Source of the DNA: Thermoplasmata archaeon
GTDB lineage: Archaea > Thermoplasmatota > Thermoplasmata > Thermoplasmatales > Thermoplasmataceae
Direction: 5' to 3'
DNA length: 9,545 nt
Assembly (NCBI GenBank): GCA_021790415.1
Contig: JAJYDZ010000039.1
Span: forward strand, 1 to 9,545
A program made the position numbers and the translations under genes. Of this stretch, positions 1 to 5,613 are shown in pieces (position 1 is the stretch's first letter; the number at the start of each line of letters is the position of its first letter). The notes below the pieces were generated by a model. It saw only the letters and a list, made by a program, of their open reading frames with translations. It ran no database searches and was not told where the DNA came from.

Positions 1-1
1 C

Positions 2-199
2 CCAGATGAAATAAATGCAAAACGGATAAAGAGAGTTGCCAGAGGCTCAGGGAGTACTGAGGCAGATGTTAGACACATGCTGAAAGAATTTAAATCAATG
101 AAGGAAAATGTAAAAATGATGAAGGGGAATAGAGGATTCAGAAAAATGCTTAAGGCTCAAATGAAAAGTGGATCTGCCTTTAATCTTGATGAAGAATAA
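2..199 (+). CDS. srp54: Signal recognition particle 54 kDa protein (SRP54/Ffh), C-terminal end, 5' partial
   Basis: The open frame enters from the left edge and gives 65 residues before a TAA at 197-199. The sequence RIKRVARGSGSTEADVRHML followed by a Met- and Lys-rich helix (KSMKENVKMMKG) matches the end of the SRP54 M domain. There the conserved R-I-(A/K)-x-GSG motif contacts 7S SRP RNA, and the Met-rich helices bind signal peptides. SRP54 is the GTPase subunit that targets ribosomes translating secreted or membrane proteins to the membrane. The NG GTPase domain lies outside the window. The gene ends only 3 bp from the stop codon of the convergent flavoprotein gene, so its transcript must terminate inside that gene. 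The family call is firm; nothing can be said about the missing portion. Confidence 0.9.
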   Translation, partial: PDEINAKRIKRVARGSGSTEADVRHMLKEFKSMKENVKMMKGNRGFRKMLKAQMKSGSAFNLDEE

Positions 200-202
200 T
201 TT

Positions 203-1201
203 CTAATTTTTCCTGAAATACGCCACTATACTTTCTATTTCAGGTATTTCTCCATTAAGAACCTTTTCTCGTGAGGGACTTGATTTGACCCTTTCCTTAG
301 TTTTGTTTATTTCTGAAATAAAGCTTTCATAGCCAGTTTCTTCTTTATTTTCGTTTTCAATAAGTTTAGCTGCCATGACAGAACTTTCCAGAGCCATATC
401 TATTCCAAAACCGGTATGTTCACCAAACAATCCGGCGCTCTCACCTATAGGTATAACATTCTTCTCCATTTGTGGAACACAGGTGTGAAGTTTCTTGCCA
501 TAACTGATAACAGCGCTTGGTTTTATGGCCCAATCACGCTTATCAGAAGATTCACTTTTGTGGGATTTTACTATTACCGCTTCCTCCCAGAATCTTTGAT
601 TCCTGCTTTCCACAATTATTGAATTTTCTTTTATGTTTAATTTAAGCTTATCTGTGCTATCCTGGTTAAAAAACCCCCTGCTCAAGATTCCCTGAAAATA
701 GACATTCCTGCAATCATCTCTATGCAATGCGTTGCCAATAGGTTCAGCTCCTGTTGCCATAATTAAATATTTTGCATTGATGATTTTCTCTTTCCCCTCA
801 CTCTTTAAGGTAGCGTGAATTTCATTTTTTTCCACTTTATATGATATAAGTTCTGATCTTATGAGTATGTCCGCGCCTTCATTTCCTCCGGATGCCAATA
901 TATTACGATCAAGTTTATCTCTGTTGAATTGCATTATTCCATTGTTCTCTTTTAAATTTAATGTAAAGCTTTCCGAGAAAGCTTCAATTTCCACAACATG
1001 ATGAATGGCAACTGACTTTCTAATCCAGTTGCTCAGATATTTCTTTGCGGATTTCTCCTCAATAAGACACATGCCTGATGGTGGGGAACCTGCATCTATC
1101 TTCTTTTCTGCAACTACAACGCTAAAACCGGCACCTGCAAGAAGAAATGCTGCATAAGCACCAGAAGTACCACCACCTGCTATCAGTACATCATAATCCA
1201 T
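203..1201 (-). CDS. FAD-dependent oxidoreductase, geranylgeranyl reductase family
   Basis: This 332-aa flavoprotein starts with a Rossmann ADP-binding motif, GGGTSG at residues 9-14, and an acidic residue (E32) that would bind the ribose. Other family landmarks are a Cys at 45 in the segment expected near the flavin, NRDKLDR at 93-99, ATGAEP at 149-154, and a second FAD motif PIGESAGLFGEHTGFGIDMA at 251-270. This is the p-hydroxybenzoate-hydroxylase-like fold of geranylgeranyl reductases, which saturate isoprenoid chains of archaeal membrane lipids. Two features are atypical. The usual GD of the second motif reads GE, and the protein is about 60 residues shorter than typical reductases of about 390-400 aa. 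It may be a paralogue with another substrate. The start ATG at 1201 directly precedes the Rossmann strand and fits the family. A TATA-like stretch lies about 25 nt upstream, consistent with leaderless transcription. The gene is divergent from endonuclease III. Confidence 0.75.
   Translation of the reverse strand: MDYDVLIAGGGTSGAYAAFLLAGAGFSVVVAEKKIDAGSPPSGMCLIEEKSAKKYLSNWIRKSVAIHHVVEIEAFSESFTLNLKENNGIMQFNRDKLDRNILASGGNEGADILIRSELISYKVEKNEIHATLKSEGKEKIINAKYLIMATGAEPIGNALHRDDCRNVYFQGILSRGFFNQDSTDKLKLNIKENSIIVESRNQRFWEEAVIVKSHKSESSDKRDWAIKPSAVISYGKKLHTCVPQMEKNVIPIGESAGLFGEHTGFGIDMALESSVMAAKLIENENKEETGYESFISEINKTKERVKSSPSREKVLNGEIPEIESIVAYFRKN
212..244. terminator. Inverted repeat just downstream of SRP54 (possible terminator hairpin)
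   Basis: CCTGAAATA (212-220) and TATTTCAGG (236-244) are perfect 9-bp arms around a 15-nt loop. They begin 12 bp after the SRP54 stop and follow a T5 run at 207-211. The repeat lies inside the last codons of the convergent flavoprotein gene, so the arms are also constrained by coding. Archaeal termination depends mainly on U-tracts, and the U-tract here precedes the hairpin. The hairpin may therefore protect a 3' end rather than cause termination. Confidence 0.3.
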
Positions 1202-1224
1202 TTGTTGCCATATGCCACCTTTAG

Positions 1225-1231
1225 ATTAAAA
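1225..1231 (-). promoter_or_regulatory. TATA-like box for the flavoprotein gene
   Basis: On the minus strand this reads TTTTAAT and is centred about 27 nt upstream of the ATG at 1201. That is the spacing expected for an archaeal box A and a leaderless transcript. The match is by eye and the region is AT-rich. Confidence 0.35.
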
Positions 1232-1324
1232 GTTGAGTTCTCTTTAGTTGAATTGCATTGATCATTATCCTGGAAAATGTATATTTTAAATGATTCCAAT
1301 AAATCAGAAATTAACTTGATATTT

Positions 1325-1342
1325 CAATGAAATAATTCATTG
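1325..1342. repeat. Perfect palindrome in a divergent intergenic region (possible operator)
   Basis: CAATGAA-ATAA-TTCATTG is an inverted repeat with 7-bp arms and a 4-bp centre. It lies in the 221-bp gap between the flavoprotein gene and endonuclease III, about 80 bp upstream of the latter. A symmetric 18-bp site fits a dimeric helix-turn-helix repressor, and it could also form a short hairpin in RNA. Apart from TATA-like stretches, nothing else was recognised in the gap (1202-1422). Confidence 0.4.
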
Positions 1343-1396
1343 GGCCTTCTTGTTTTTAATACCCATTATAGAGGTGCCCTATCGATTTCCTAAAGC

Positions 1397-1402
1397 TATA
1401 AA
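1397..1402 (+). promoter_or_regulatory. TATA box for endonuclease III gene
   Basis: TATAAA begins 26 nt upstream of the ATG at 1423. This is the position expected if transcription begins at or next to that ATG (leaderless mRNA). It favours 1423 over the internal ATG at 1459 as the start. Confidence 0.45.
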
Positions 1403-1422
1403 CATTCTATGCTAAATAAGGA

Positions 1423-2115
1423 ATGTTCTTAATTAATGATCAATATACTCTGTTGGAAATGTCCACGAAACTGAGAAAGTTTAGCGAAGATGACATAAGG
1501 AAAATGGCTGCAATGATAAAGGAGCAATCTCCTGAACATTATTTTGAATTCAAAGATCCATTCTGGATCATGATAACAACAATTTTATCACACAGAACAA
1601 AGGATGAGGTATCAAATTTAGCCGGAAGAAATCTACACGAAAAATATCATAGCGCATATAATCTTTCAAAAGCCAGTGAAGAAGAGGTATCAAAACTCAT
1701 CTCAAAGGTCGGCTTTGCCAATGTGAAGGCAAAGAGAGTGATAGGGGCTGCCCAAATCGTTATCAATGATTTTGAAGGCAAAGTTCCAAATGATATAGAT
1801 CTTCTTATGAAAATTCCAGGTATAGGAAGGAAGACTGCAAATGTTATACTTTCAGACGCTTTTGCCATTCCATCCATCGCCGTTGACACGCATGTTCACA
1901 GGATTTCCAACAGGATCGGACTTTGCAATACGACCAAACCTGATAACACCGAAGAATGCCTTAAGAAAGTGATACCACAAGATTTATGGCTCGGGTTCAA
2001 CCCAACGCTTGTGGAATTCGGGAAAACCATATGCAAGCCTATTACTCCCAGATGCAGTGTCTGCAATATAACTGAATATTGCAATTATTTCAAAAAAAAT
2101 CAGAAGAAGAGCTAA
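1423..2115 (+). CDS. nth: Endonuclease III, DNA glycosylase/AP lyase with 4Fe-4S cluster
   Basis: This 230-aa base-excision-repair enzyme would remove oxidised pyrimidines and cleave the abasic site by beta-elimination. The helix-hairpin-helix is at residues about 127-146 (MKIPGIGRKTANVIL), with the Schiff-base lysine at K137. The catalytic Asp is D155 in VDTHVHR. Four cysteines in the pattern C-x6-C-x2-C-x5-C (C204, C211, C214, C220) bind the 4Fe-4S cluster. The segment ILSHRTKDE near residue 54 is the archaeal counterpart of the bacterial LSAQATD motif. Length is usual for the family (about 210-230 aa). A second ATG at 1459 (residue 13) would remove a poorly conserved leader, but the TATA box at 1397 favours 1423. 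The gene converges on pelota across a 34-bp gap. Confidence 0.93.
   Translation: MFLINDQYTLLEMSTKLRKFSEDDIRKMAAMIKEQSPEHYFEFKDPFWIMITTILSHRTKDEVSNLAGRNLHEKYHSAYNLSKASEEEVSKLISKVGFANVKAKRVIGAAQIVINDFEGKVPNDIDLLMKIPGIGRKTANVILSDAFAIPSIAVDTHVHRISNRIGLCNTTKPDNTEECLKKVIPQDLWLGFNPTLVEFGKTICKPITPRCSVCNITEYCNYFKKNQKKS
2092..2099 (-). terminator. Oligo-U tract downstream of pelota (possible operon terminator)
   Basis: Eight consecutive A on the plus strand give a U8 tract in the minus-strand transcript, about 50 nt past the pelota stop codon. Archaeal RNA polymerase terminates at oligo-U tracts, so this could end the ubiX-Mut7-C-pelota mRNA. The tract lies inside the 3' end of nth, where it also encodes lysines (AAA AAA), so it may simply reflect coding. 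Confidence 0.35.
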
Positions 2116-2149
2116 AAGTAGCTTTTCATTTCAAAACAGTACAACTATA

Positions 2150-3214
2150 TCATGGTCCAGTTTCCACGTGATACCTAAGAAATGCACATATGCCTCCAAG
2201 CCCCTGAATAATTTTCCCATATTCCGTTTCATCGCTAAATATTGTTACCTTTATTCCGTATGATGATGCCTTTTCAAGAAGTTTAAGTGCTTTTTCTTTT
2301 CTAAATTCTGTTTCTGTGATCAGGATTTCTTCAATAGCCCCCGTATTCATTGTTTCAAGAACATTTTCATAACTGTATGTTACGTTTCCATTCCTTGAAA
2401 TTTCCTTTAGAAGTCTCTCAGTTTTCTCCTTTTCGGTTTTTAATCTGGAAACGTTTCCCATGGCCGCAAGCGATGGATCAGTCAAGACTTCATAAATTGC
2501 ATTTTCATCACTTCTAGTAGTAGGAATAGTTGTAACTTTCACTTTAGAAAATTTGCCTGATTCTGTAAGATATTGAAAGAATTTTTCTCTTTCAAATCCG
2601 GGCCCTGCAATCACCATGACCTTTATTGCGGAGAATGAATTTATGGCCTTTTCTATCTCTGAATAGTATGTGGAAGCAGATTTTTGTTGCTCATAACCCT
2701 TTCCACTCTTTCCAGAAAATATTCTTCCATGATTTTCTATTCCATACGCCTTGATTGTAAAAATATCGCACTGTTCATCGTCAATAACAATGAACAGAAT
2801 ATGGCTTCCAACCCATTTCAGTTGTGCCTCATTTATGAGTTCCTCTGACGCTTCCGACCAATTTCCCTTGAATATTTCTACTTCATCCTGCGGTGACACG
2901 TTGATTGACTGATAGTTTCCCTTAATTTCTGAACTGCTGTCAACTATTTGCCCACTTATCCTCAATCGTCCGGTAAATGGTTGAAAGAATATCTCTTCCA
3001 CTTTCACTGTAACCTTTGTTGGCGTTCTTCTCTGTTCCTTGCTTCTCTCCATGTCCCCTTTTTTTTCTTCTCTTCTTAGGACAGTGGCTCTCACAAGGTC
3101 TCCCCTGGAAATTATACTTCTCAAATACCAGAGATCATCATCGTTTTCTATGAGAAGCTCCTTCCAGCCAGGTTCCTCCGGTACGTTTCTTGCTTTCAAG
3201 GATAAACACCGCAT
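2150..3214 (-). CDS. pelA: mRNA surveillance protein Pelota (aPelota/Dom34), ribosome rescue
   Basis: This 354-aa protein is the archaeal Pelota. It enters the A site of stalled ribosomes with the GTPase aEF1A and ABCE1 to split them (no-go and non-stop surveillance). The N-terminal Sm-like domain (about 1-125) shows the family's DDLWYLRSIISRGD segment at 26-39. The central eRF1_2-like domain (about 135-255) carries GRIFSGKSGKGY near 163-174 and VIAGPGFEREKFF at 201-213; it lacks the GGQ motif of eRF1, as expected. The C-terminal eRF1_3/L7Ae-like domain (about 260-350) ends with GLGGICAFLRY at 338-348. Length is normal. The ATG at 3214 lies inside the upstream Mut7-C gene, a 19-bp overlap, so the two are very probably co-transcribed and translationally coupled. 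No strong Shine-Dalgarno was seen before this start. Confidence 0.95.
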   Translation of the reverse strand: MRCLSLKARNVPEEPGWKELLIENDDDLWYLRSIISRGDLVRATVLRREEKKGDMERSKEQRRTPTKVTVKVEEIFFQPFTGRLRISGQIVDSSSEIKGNYQSINVSPQDEVEIFKGNWSEASEELINEAQLKWVGSHILFIVIDDEQCDIFTIKAYGIENHGRIFSGKSGKGYEQQKSASTYYSEIEKAINSFSAIKVMVIAGPGFEREKFFQYLTESGKFSKVKVTTIPTTRSDENAIYEVLTDPSLAAMGNVSRLKTEKEKTERLLKEISRNGNVTYSYENVLETMNTGAIEEILITETEFRKEKALKLLEKASSYGIKVTIFSDETEYGKIIQGLGGICAFLRYHVETGP

Positions 3215-3642
3215 TCCATGAGGATTTTCAGCATGTTTTCTGTGTGTGATCCTTCCCAGAAAATTCTTTCACATTTTGGGCACGTTTGAAGTCTCTTCCC
3301 TATGACGTCATCGGGCAATAATCCATTATGAGAATATTGATATGGAACCAGTTTTAAGTTGCATATTACGCATCTGGTAAGAAAATCTTCTCTCTTCACA
3401 GGGATTTGAATTTTTATTTCCCGAATCTGCTCAAGGATGTCAGTGCTTTTGATAAGTATGGAATTTTTCTGAACTGTTGAAAATTCAACATCTCTTGTGA
3501 CAAGAATTCTTTCATGTTCATTACAATAAGCACTGATCATACTGTCTTCCAGCCCTGGTTTTGCATTTTCGGTGTCTATTCCCATTATTCTCATCCACTT
3601 ACCGAGCCTTAACAGCATATGGTCGGCCAGATATTTATTGAT
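3196..3642 (-). CDS. Mut7-C (DUF82) putative PIN-like RNase with zinc ribbon; probable AUC start
   Basis: From the first ATG (3618) the product is 140 aa: LRLGKWMRIMGID at 3-15, LVTRD at 39-43, and a zinc ribbon with C83-x2-C86 and C113-x2-C116. The zinc ribbon flanks the family's WEGSH motif (121-125). The Mut7-C family normally begins KFLxDxMLGxLAxWLR, where the Asp belongs to the acidic PIN-like active site. In frame immediately upstream of the ATG lie codons for NKYLADH, which restores exactly that N-terminus. No ATG, GTG or TTG exists between there and the preceding in-frame TAA. Instead an 8-nt anti-16S match (AGGAGGTG, 3658-3651) sits 9 nt, counted from GGAGGT, before an in-frame ATC at 3642-3640. 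I therefore extend the gene to 3642 (148 aa), overlapping the ubiX stop by 8 nt. If non-canonical initiation is not accepted, the start is 3618 and the active site is truncated. It overlaps pelota by 19 bp downstream. The nuclease activity is inferred from the family. Confidence 0.8.
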   Translation of the reverse strand: MNKYLADHMLLRLGKWMRIMGIDTENAKPGLEDSMISAYCNEHERILVTRDVEFSTVQKNSILIKSTDILEQIREIKIQIPVKREDFLTRCVICNLKLVPYQYSHNGLLPDDVIGKRLQTCPKCERIFWEGSHTENMLKILMECGVYP

Positions 3643-4195
3643 CTTCCTTCCACCTCCTTATGAGAGTATTTTCTAAACCGGATAAATCGAGAATTCTTGA
3701 TACCACAAAGTCTGCCATGTCATCCACACTCTTAGGAAGGGTGTAGAAAGCTGGCATTGATGGGGCAATTATAGCTCCAGATCTTGTTAATCTGAGCATG
3801 TTCTCCAGTGCGATTTCGCTCAAAGGCATTTCTCTTGGCACGAGAATAAGTCTTCTTCGTTCCTTTAAGCAAACTGATGCAGCCCTTGTTATTAGCGAAT
3901 CTGAAATTCCACCAGCTATCTTTGCCAGAGTATTCATGGAGCATGGCATAACCACCATAGCATCAAAGATAAAACTTCCTGAACTTACTCTTGCTGCAAG
4001 ATCATGGTCATCATAGGAGTACGTTGCTAATTTTTCAAAATCAGCCGATGTTTTACCCATCTCATAATTTATAACCTGATCTGAATTCTTTGAAATTATT
4101 AGGTGAATTTCATTTCCCTCTGCAGCTTTTATAAATTTCCAAGCAAGAATGCTGCCAGATGCACCTGTTATCCCAAGTACAATTCTTTTCTTCAT
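3635..4195 (-). CDS. ubiX: Flavin prenyltransferase UbiX (Pad1 family)
   Basis: This 186-aa protein has the usual length and motif order of UbiX. The phosphate-binding loop GITGASG is at residues 8-14, PCSMNTLAKIAGGISDSL at 84-101, the conserved VPREMPLSEIALENM at 119-133, and MPAFYTLPKSVDDM at 147-160. UbiX joins dimethylallyl (mono)phosphate to FMN to make the prenylated flavin cofactor of UbiD-type decarboxylases. A UbiD partner is expected elsewhere; none is in the window. The ATG at 4195 is preceded by a TATA-like element about 29 nt away, so the transcript is probably leaderless. It heads the operon with Mut7-C and pelota. Its role there is not obvious, and shared transcription may be only positional. 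Confidence 0.93.
   Translation of the reverse strand: MKKRIVLGITGASGSILAWKFIKAAEGNEIHLIISKNSDQVINYEMGKTSADFEKLATYSYDDHDLAARVSSGSFIFDAMVVMPCSMNTLAKIAGGISDSLITRAASVCLKERRRLILVPREMPLSEIALENMLRLTRSGAIIAPSMPAFYTLPKSVDDMADFVVSRILDLSGLENTLIRRWKEDQ
3651..3658 (-). promoter_or_regulatory. Strong Shine-Dalgarno before the Mut7-C gene, inside ubiX
   Basis: On the minus strand this reads AGGAGGTG, complementary to the archaeal 16S rRNA 3' end (CACCUCCU). It lies in the last codons of ubiX. The only suitably spaced in-frame codon is ATC at 3642-3640. The first in-frame ATG (3618) is about 33 nt away, too far for normal use. Confidence 0.65.
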
Positions 4196-4220
4196 AGTAC
4201 GGATAACCTGTCAATGAATT

Positions 4221-4228
4221 AATTTATT
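4221..4228 (-). promoter_or_regulatory. TATA-like box for the ubiX operon
   Basis: On the minus strand this reads AATAAATT and is centred about 29 nt upstream of the ubiX ATG. That suits an archaeal promoter driving a leaderless or nearly leaderless mRNA for ubiX, Mut7-C and pelota. Confidence 0.4.
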
Positions 4229-4353
4229 CCTCTTCTAAATCTGAAAAACATAGAATTATGTGAACCATAGTTGGACTAACTTGAAAATCATCATTCGCTG
4301 TCACAGAAGTTTGTACCAAAAATATCATTAGTCCATGTGGAGTATTATGGATT

Positions 4354-4872
4354 ATGATATCAAAGAAAATTATAGCGGGAGTTATAATAGTCGTGGTCAT
4401 AGCAGCAGGTTTGCTTTACTATGAATATGGATACAATACAGGGGGAAAACTGAATATTTCTGTTGCAGATTCTGCAGGACCAGGAGTTTCAGCTGTTTTT
4501 ATAACGTTTAGTGGTGTGGAGGTTCATTCCACAGGTGGAAATAACAGCAGCGGATGGCAAACCTATAGTATAGCCTCTACGACCATTAACATATATGATG
4601 TTACTACAACAAACCCATCATTCCTTAAGGCTATCAATCTTTCAGCAGGAAAATATACCCAAATAAGGCTTGACCTTACCAGCGTTGTTGCAACAGTAAA
4701 TGGGGTAAATATGACATTGACACTTGCCTCGCAATATGCCCTGGTGATCCACCCATTCACAATATCTTCTCATACGACGACAAATATGGTCATAGATTTC
4801 ACCCTCAATCCTGCGTCAATGATAACTAGTGGTGAGTTTACTCCTGTGATAGGCTCTGTTCAGGTCTCCTGA
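4354..4872 (+). CDS. Membrane-anchored DUF4382 domain protein
   Basis: This 172-aa protein begins with a short basic start and one hydrophobic helix (residues about 5-22, KIIAGVIIVVVIAAGLLYY). The helix acts as an uncleaved anchor or signal peptide; there is no lipobox Cys. The rest is a beta-rich extracytoplasmic domain matching DUF4382: GKLNISVADS (31-40), VSAVFITFSGVEVHS (45-59), SAGKYTQIRLDL (97-108), a hydrophobic HPFTIS segment (133-138) and VIDFTLNPASMI (146-157). Function of the family is unknown. Members are typically exported, and their fold resembles carbohydrate-binding or adhesin-like beta-sandwich domains. At least two Asn-linked sequons follow the membrane segment. A weak GGAG lies 11 nt upstream of the chosen ATG. 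It opens a run of three surface-protein genes. Confidence 0.75.
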   Translation: MISKKIIAGVIIVVVIAAGLLYYEYGYNTGGKLNISVADSAGPGVSAVFITFSGVEVHSTGGNNSSGWQTYSIASTTINIYDVTTTNPSFLKAINLSAGKYTQIRLDLTSVVATVNGVNMTLTLASQYALVIHPFTISSHTTTNMVIDFTLNPASMITSGEFTPVIGSVQVS

Positions 4873-4894
4873 ACATTCCATAATTTGAAGGCAA

Positions 4895-4904
4895 CTATTT
4901 AAAT
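4895..4904 (+). promoter_or_regulatory. TATA box for the 206-aa surface protein gene
   Basis: CTATTTAAAT resembles box A. Transcription would start near 4926, leaving a leader of about 40 nt that includes GGTGA (4949-4953) upstream of the ATG at 4965. The box lies between the arms of an inverted repeat, CCATAAT (4878-4884) and ATTATGG (4910-4916), which might be an operator. Confidence 0.4.
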
Positions 4905-4964
4905 GAATCATTATGGCTCACATCCTTTCTATTGATAATTTGAATATGGTGAGGGTAACATATC

Positions 4965-5585
4965 ATGTCACCGATATCGGAAAATTGTTATATTCCAATT
5001 CATATTTACCCCAAGATACCAAAAATGATCATTAAAAAGAAAGCTATTGCATTTCCAATAATTGTTGTGCTATTTTTAGTCATGATACCTTTCGGATCAA
5101 ATGCAAGCCAACCGAATATATCGCCACCTCCAGCGTCGCTTCCAGTTCAACTCTATTATACCAATACAACTCACTATACCATAAATGCGTATGACTGGAA
5201 CCAAATAATAAGCACGGTGCTGGACAATACTAGTTTGGTTTCGTATCCATGGGCTAACAATCTAACTCAGGCACTGGTATTTTTTGATATTACATATACT
5301 GGCATGAATCCGTTCGGGCTTGAATTTATCATAGCGCTATCCAAGCAGGGAGGTTCTCCGACAACACAAAATGCCACAATAGCATTCAAATCAATTGAAA
5401 ATATGCCTTCAAAGGTATCCGGGTATACAAACATACAGGCATTAGATGCGGGAGCATATCCCGGCTTCTCATGGTCGAAACCGGTAAATAAACCAGGAAT
5501 ACTAGAAGAGGAGTATTATATCGTCCTCATTGCAATTGTTGCTTCTGTATTTGTTATGTACTTCGTATTCAATAGAAGGAGCTAA
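4965..5585 (+). CDS. Unrecognised secreted protein with signal peptide and C-terminal membrane anchor
   Basis: I do not recognise a family. From the ATG at 4965 the protein is 206 aa. From the ATG at 5025 (residue 21) it would start MIIKKKAIAF and have a textbook signal peptide, with a basic start, a hydrophobic core at about 28-43 and likely cleavage after NAS. The longer start has a GGTGA 11 nt upstream; the shorter one has none, so the choice is open. The mature part has a Pro-rich stretch (PPPASLP, 54-60), an aromatic-rich domain of about 100 residues with several Asn-linked sequons (NTT67, NTS88, NLT99, NAT136), and a single membrane span at about 184-203 followed by NRRS. Topology is therefore outside domain, one span, minimal cytoplasmic tail. 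The TAA stop is followed directly by TGA. It converges on the giant surface protein, and may be made with the DUF4382 protein or independently from its own TATA box. Confidence 0.7.
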   Translation: MSPISENCYIPIHIYPKIPKMIIKKKAIAFPIIVVLFLVMIPFGSNASQPNISPPPASLPVQLYYTNTTHYTINAYDWNQIISTVLDNTSLVSYPWANNLTQALVFFDITYTGMNPFGLEFIIALSKQGGSPTTQNATIAFKSIENMPSKVSGYTNIQALDAGAYPGFSWSKPVNKPGILEEEYYIVLIAIVASVFVMYFVFNRRS

Positions 5586-5613
5586 TGATTAGGTTAATAT
5601 AATTAACTCATTA
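5583..5613. terminator. Hairpin spanning both stop codons of convergent genes
   Basis: Outer arms TAATGA (5583-5588) and TCATTA (5608-5613) enclose inner arms GTTAAT (5593-5598) and ATTAAC (5602-5607) with a 3-nt loop. A 4-nt bulge (5589-5592) lies on one side. Twelve base pairs are possible. The TAA stops of the 206-aa gene (+) and the 1217-aa gene (-) form parts of the outer arms. It may end or stabilise both transcripts. It is AT-rich and has no U-tract longer than three directly after it. Confidence 0.4.

Noticed and set aside
416..622. Open frame of 68 codons on the plus strand
   Set aside because: It is fully antisense to the flavoprotein gene, which has clear motifs; no start signal or recognisable domain.
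1202..1422. Possible small RNA (C/D box guide) in the divergent gap
   Set aside because: No paired C box (RUGAUGA) and D box (CUGA) in suitable arrangement were found.
2114..2126. AAAAG-TAG-CTTTT mini hairpin after nth as a terminator
   Set aside because: Only five weak base pairs and a short T-run; not enough to call.
3798..4016. Open frame of 72 codons antisense to ubiX
   Set aside because: It shadows a strongly conserved coding region and shows no independent evidence.
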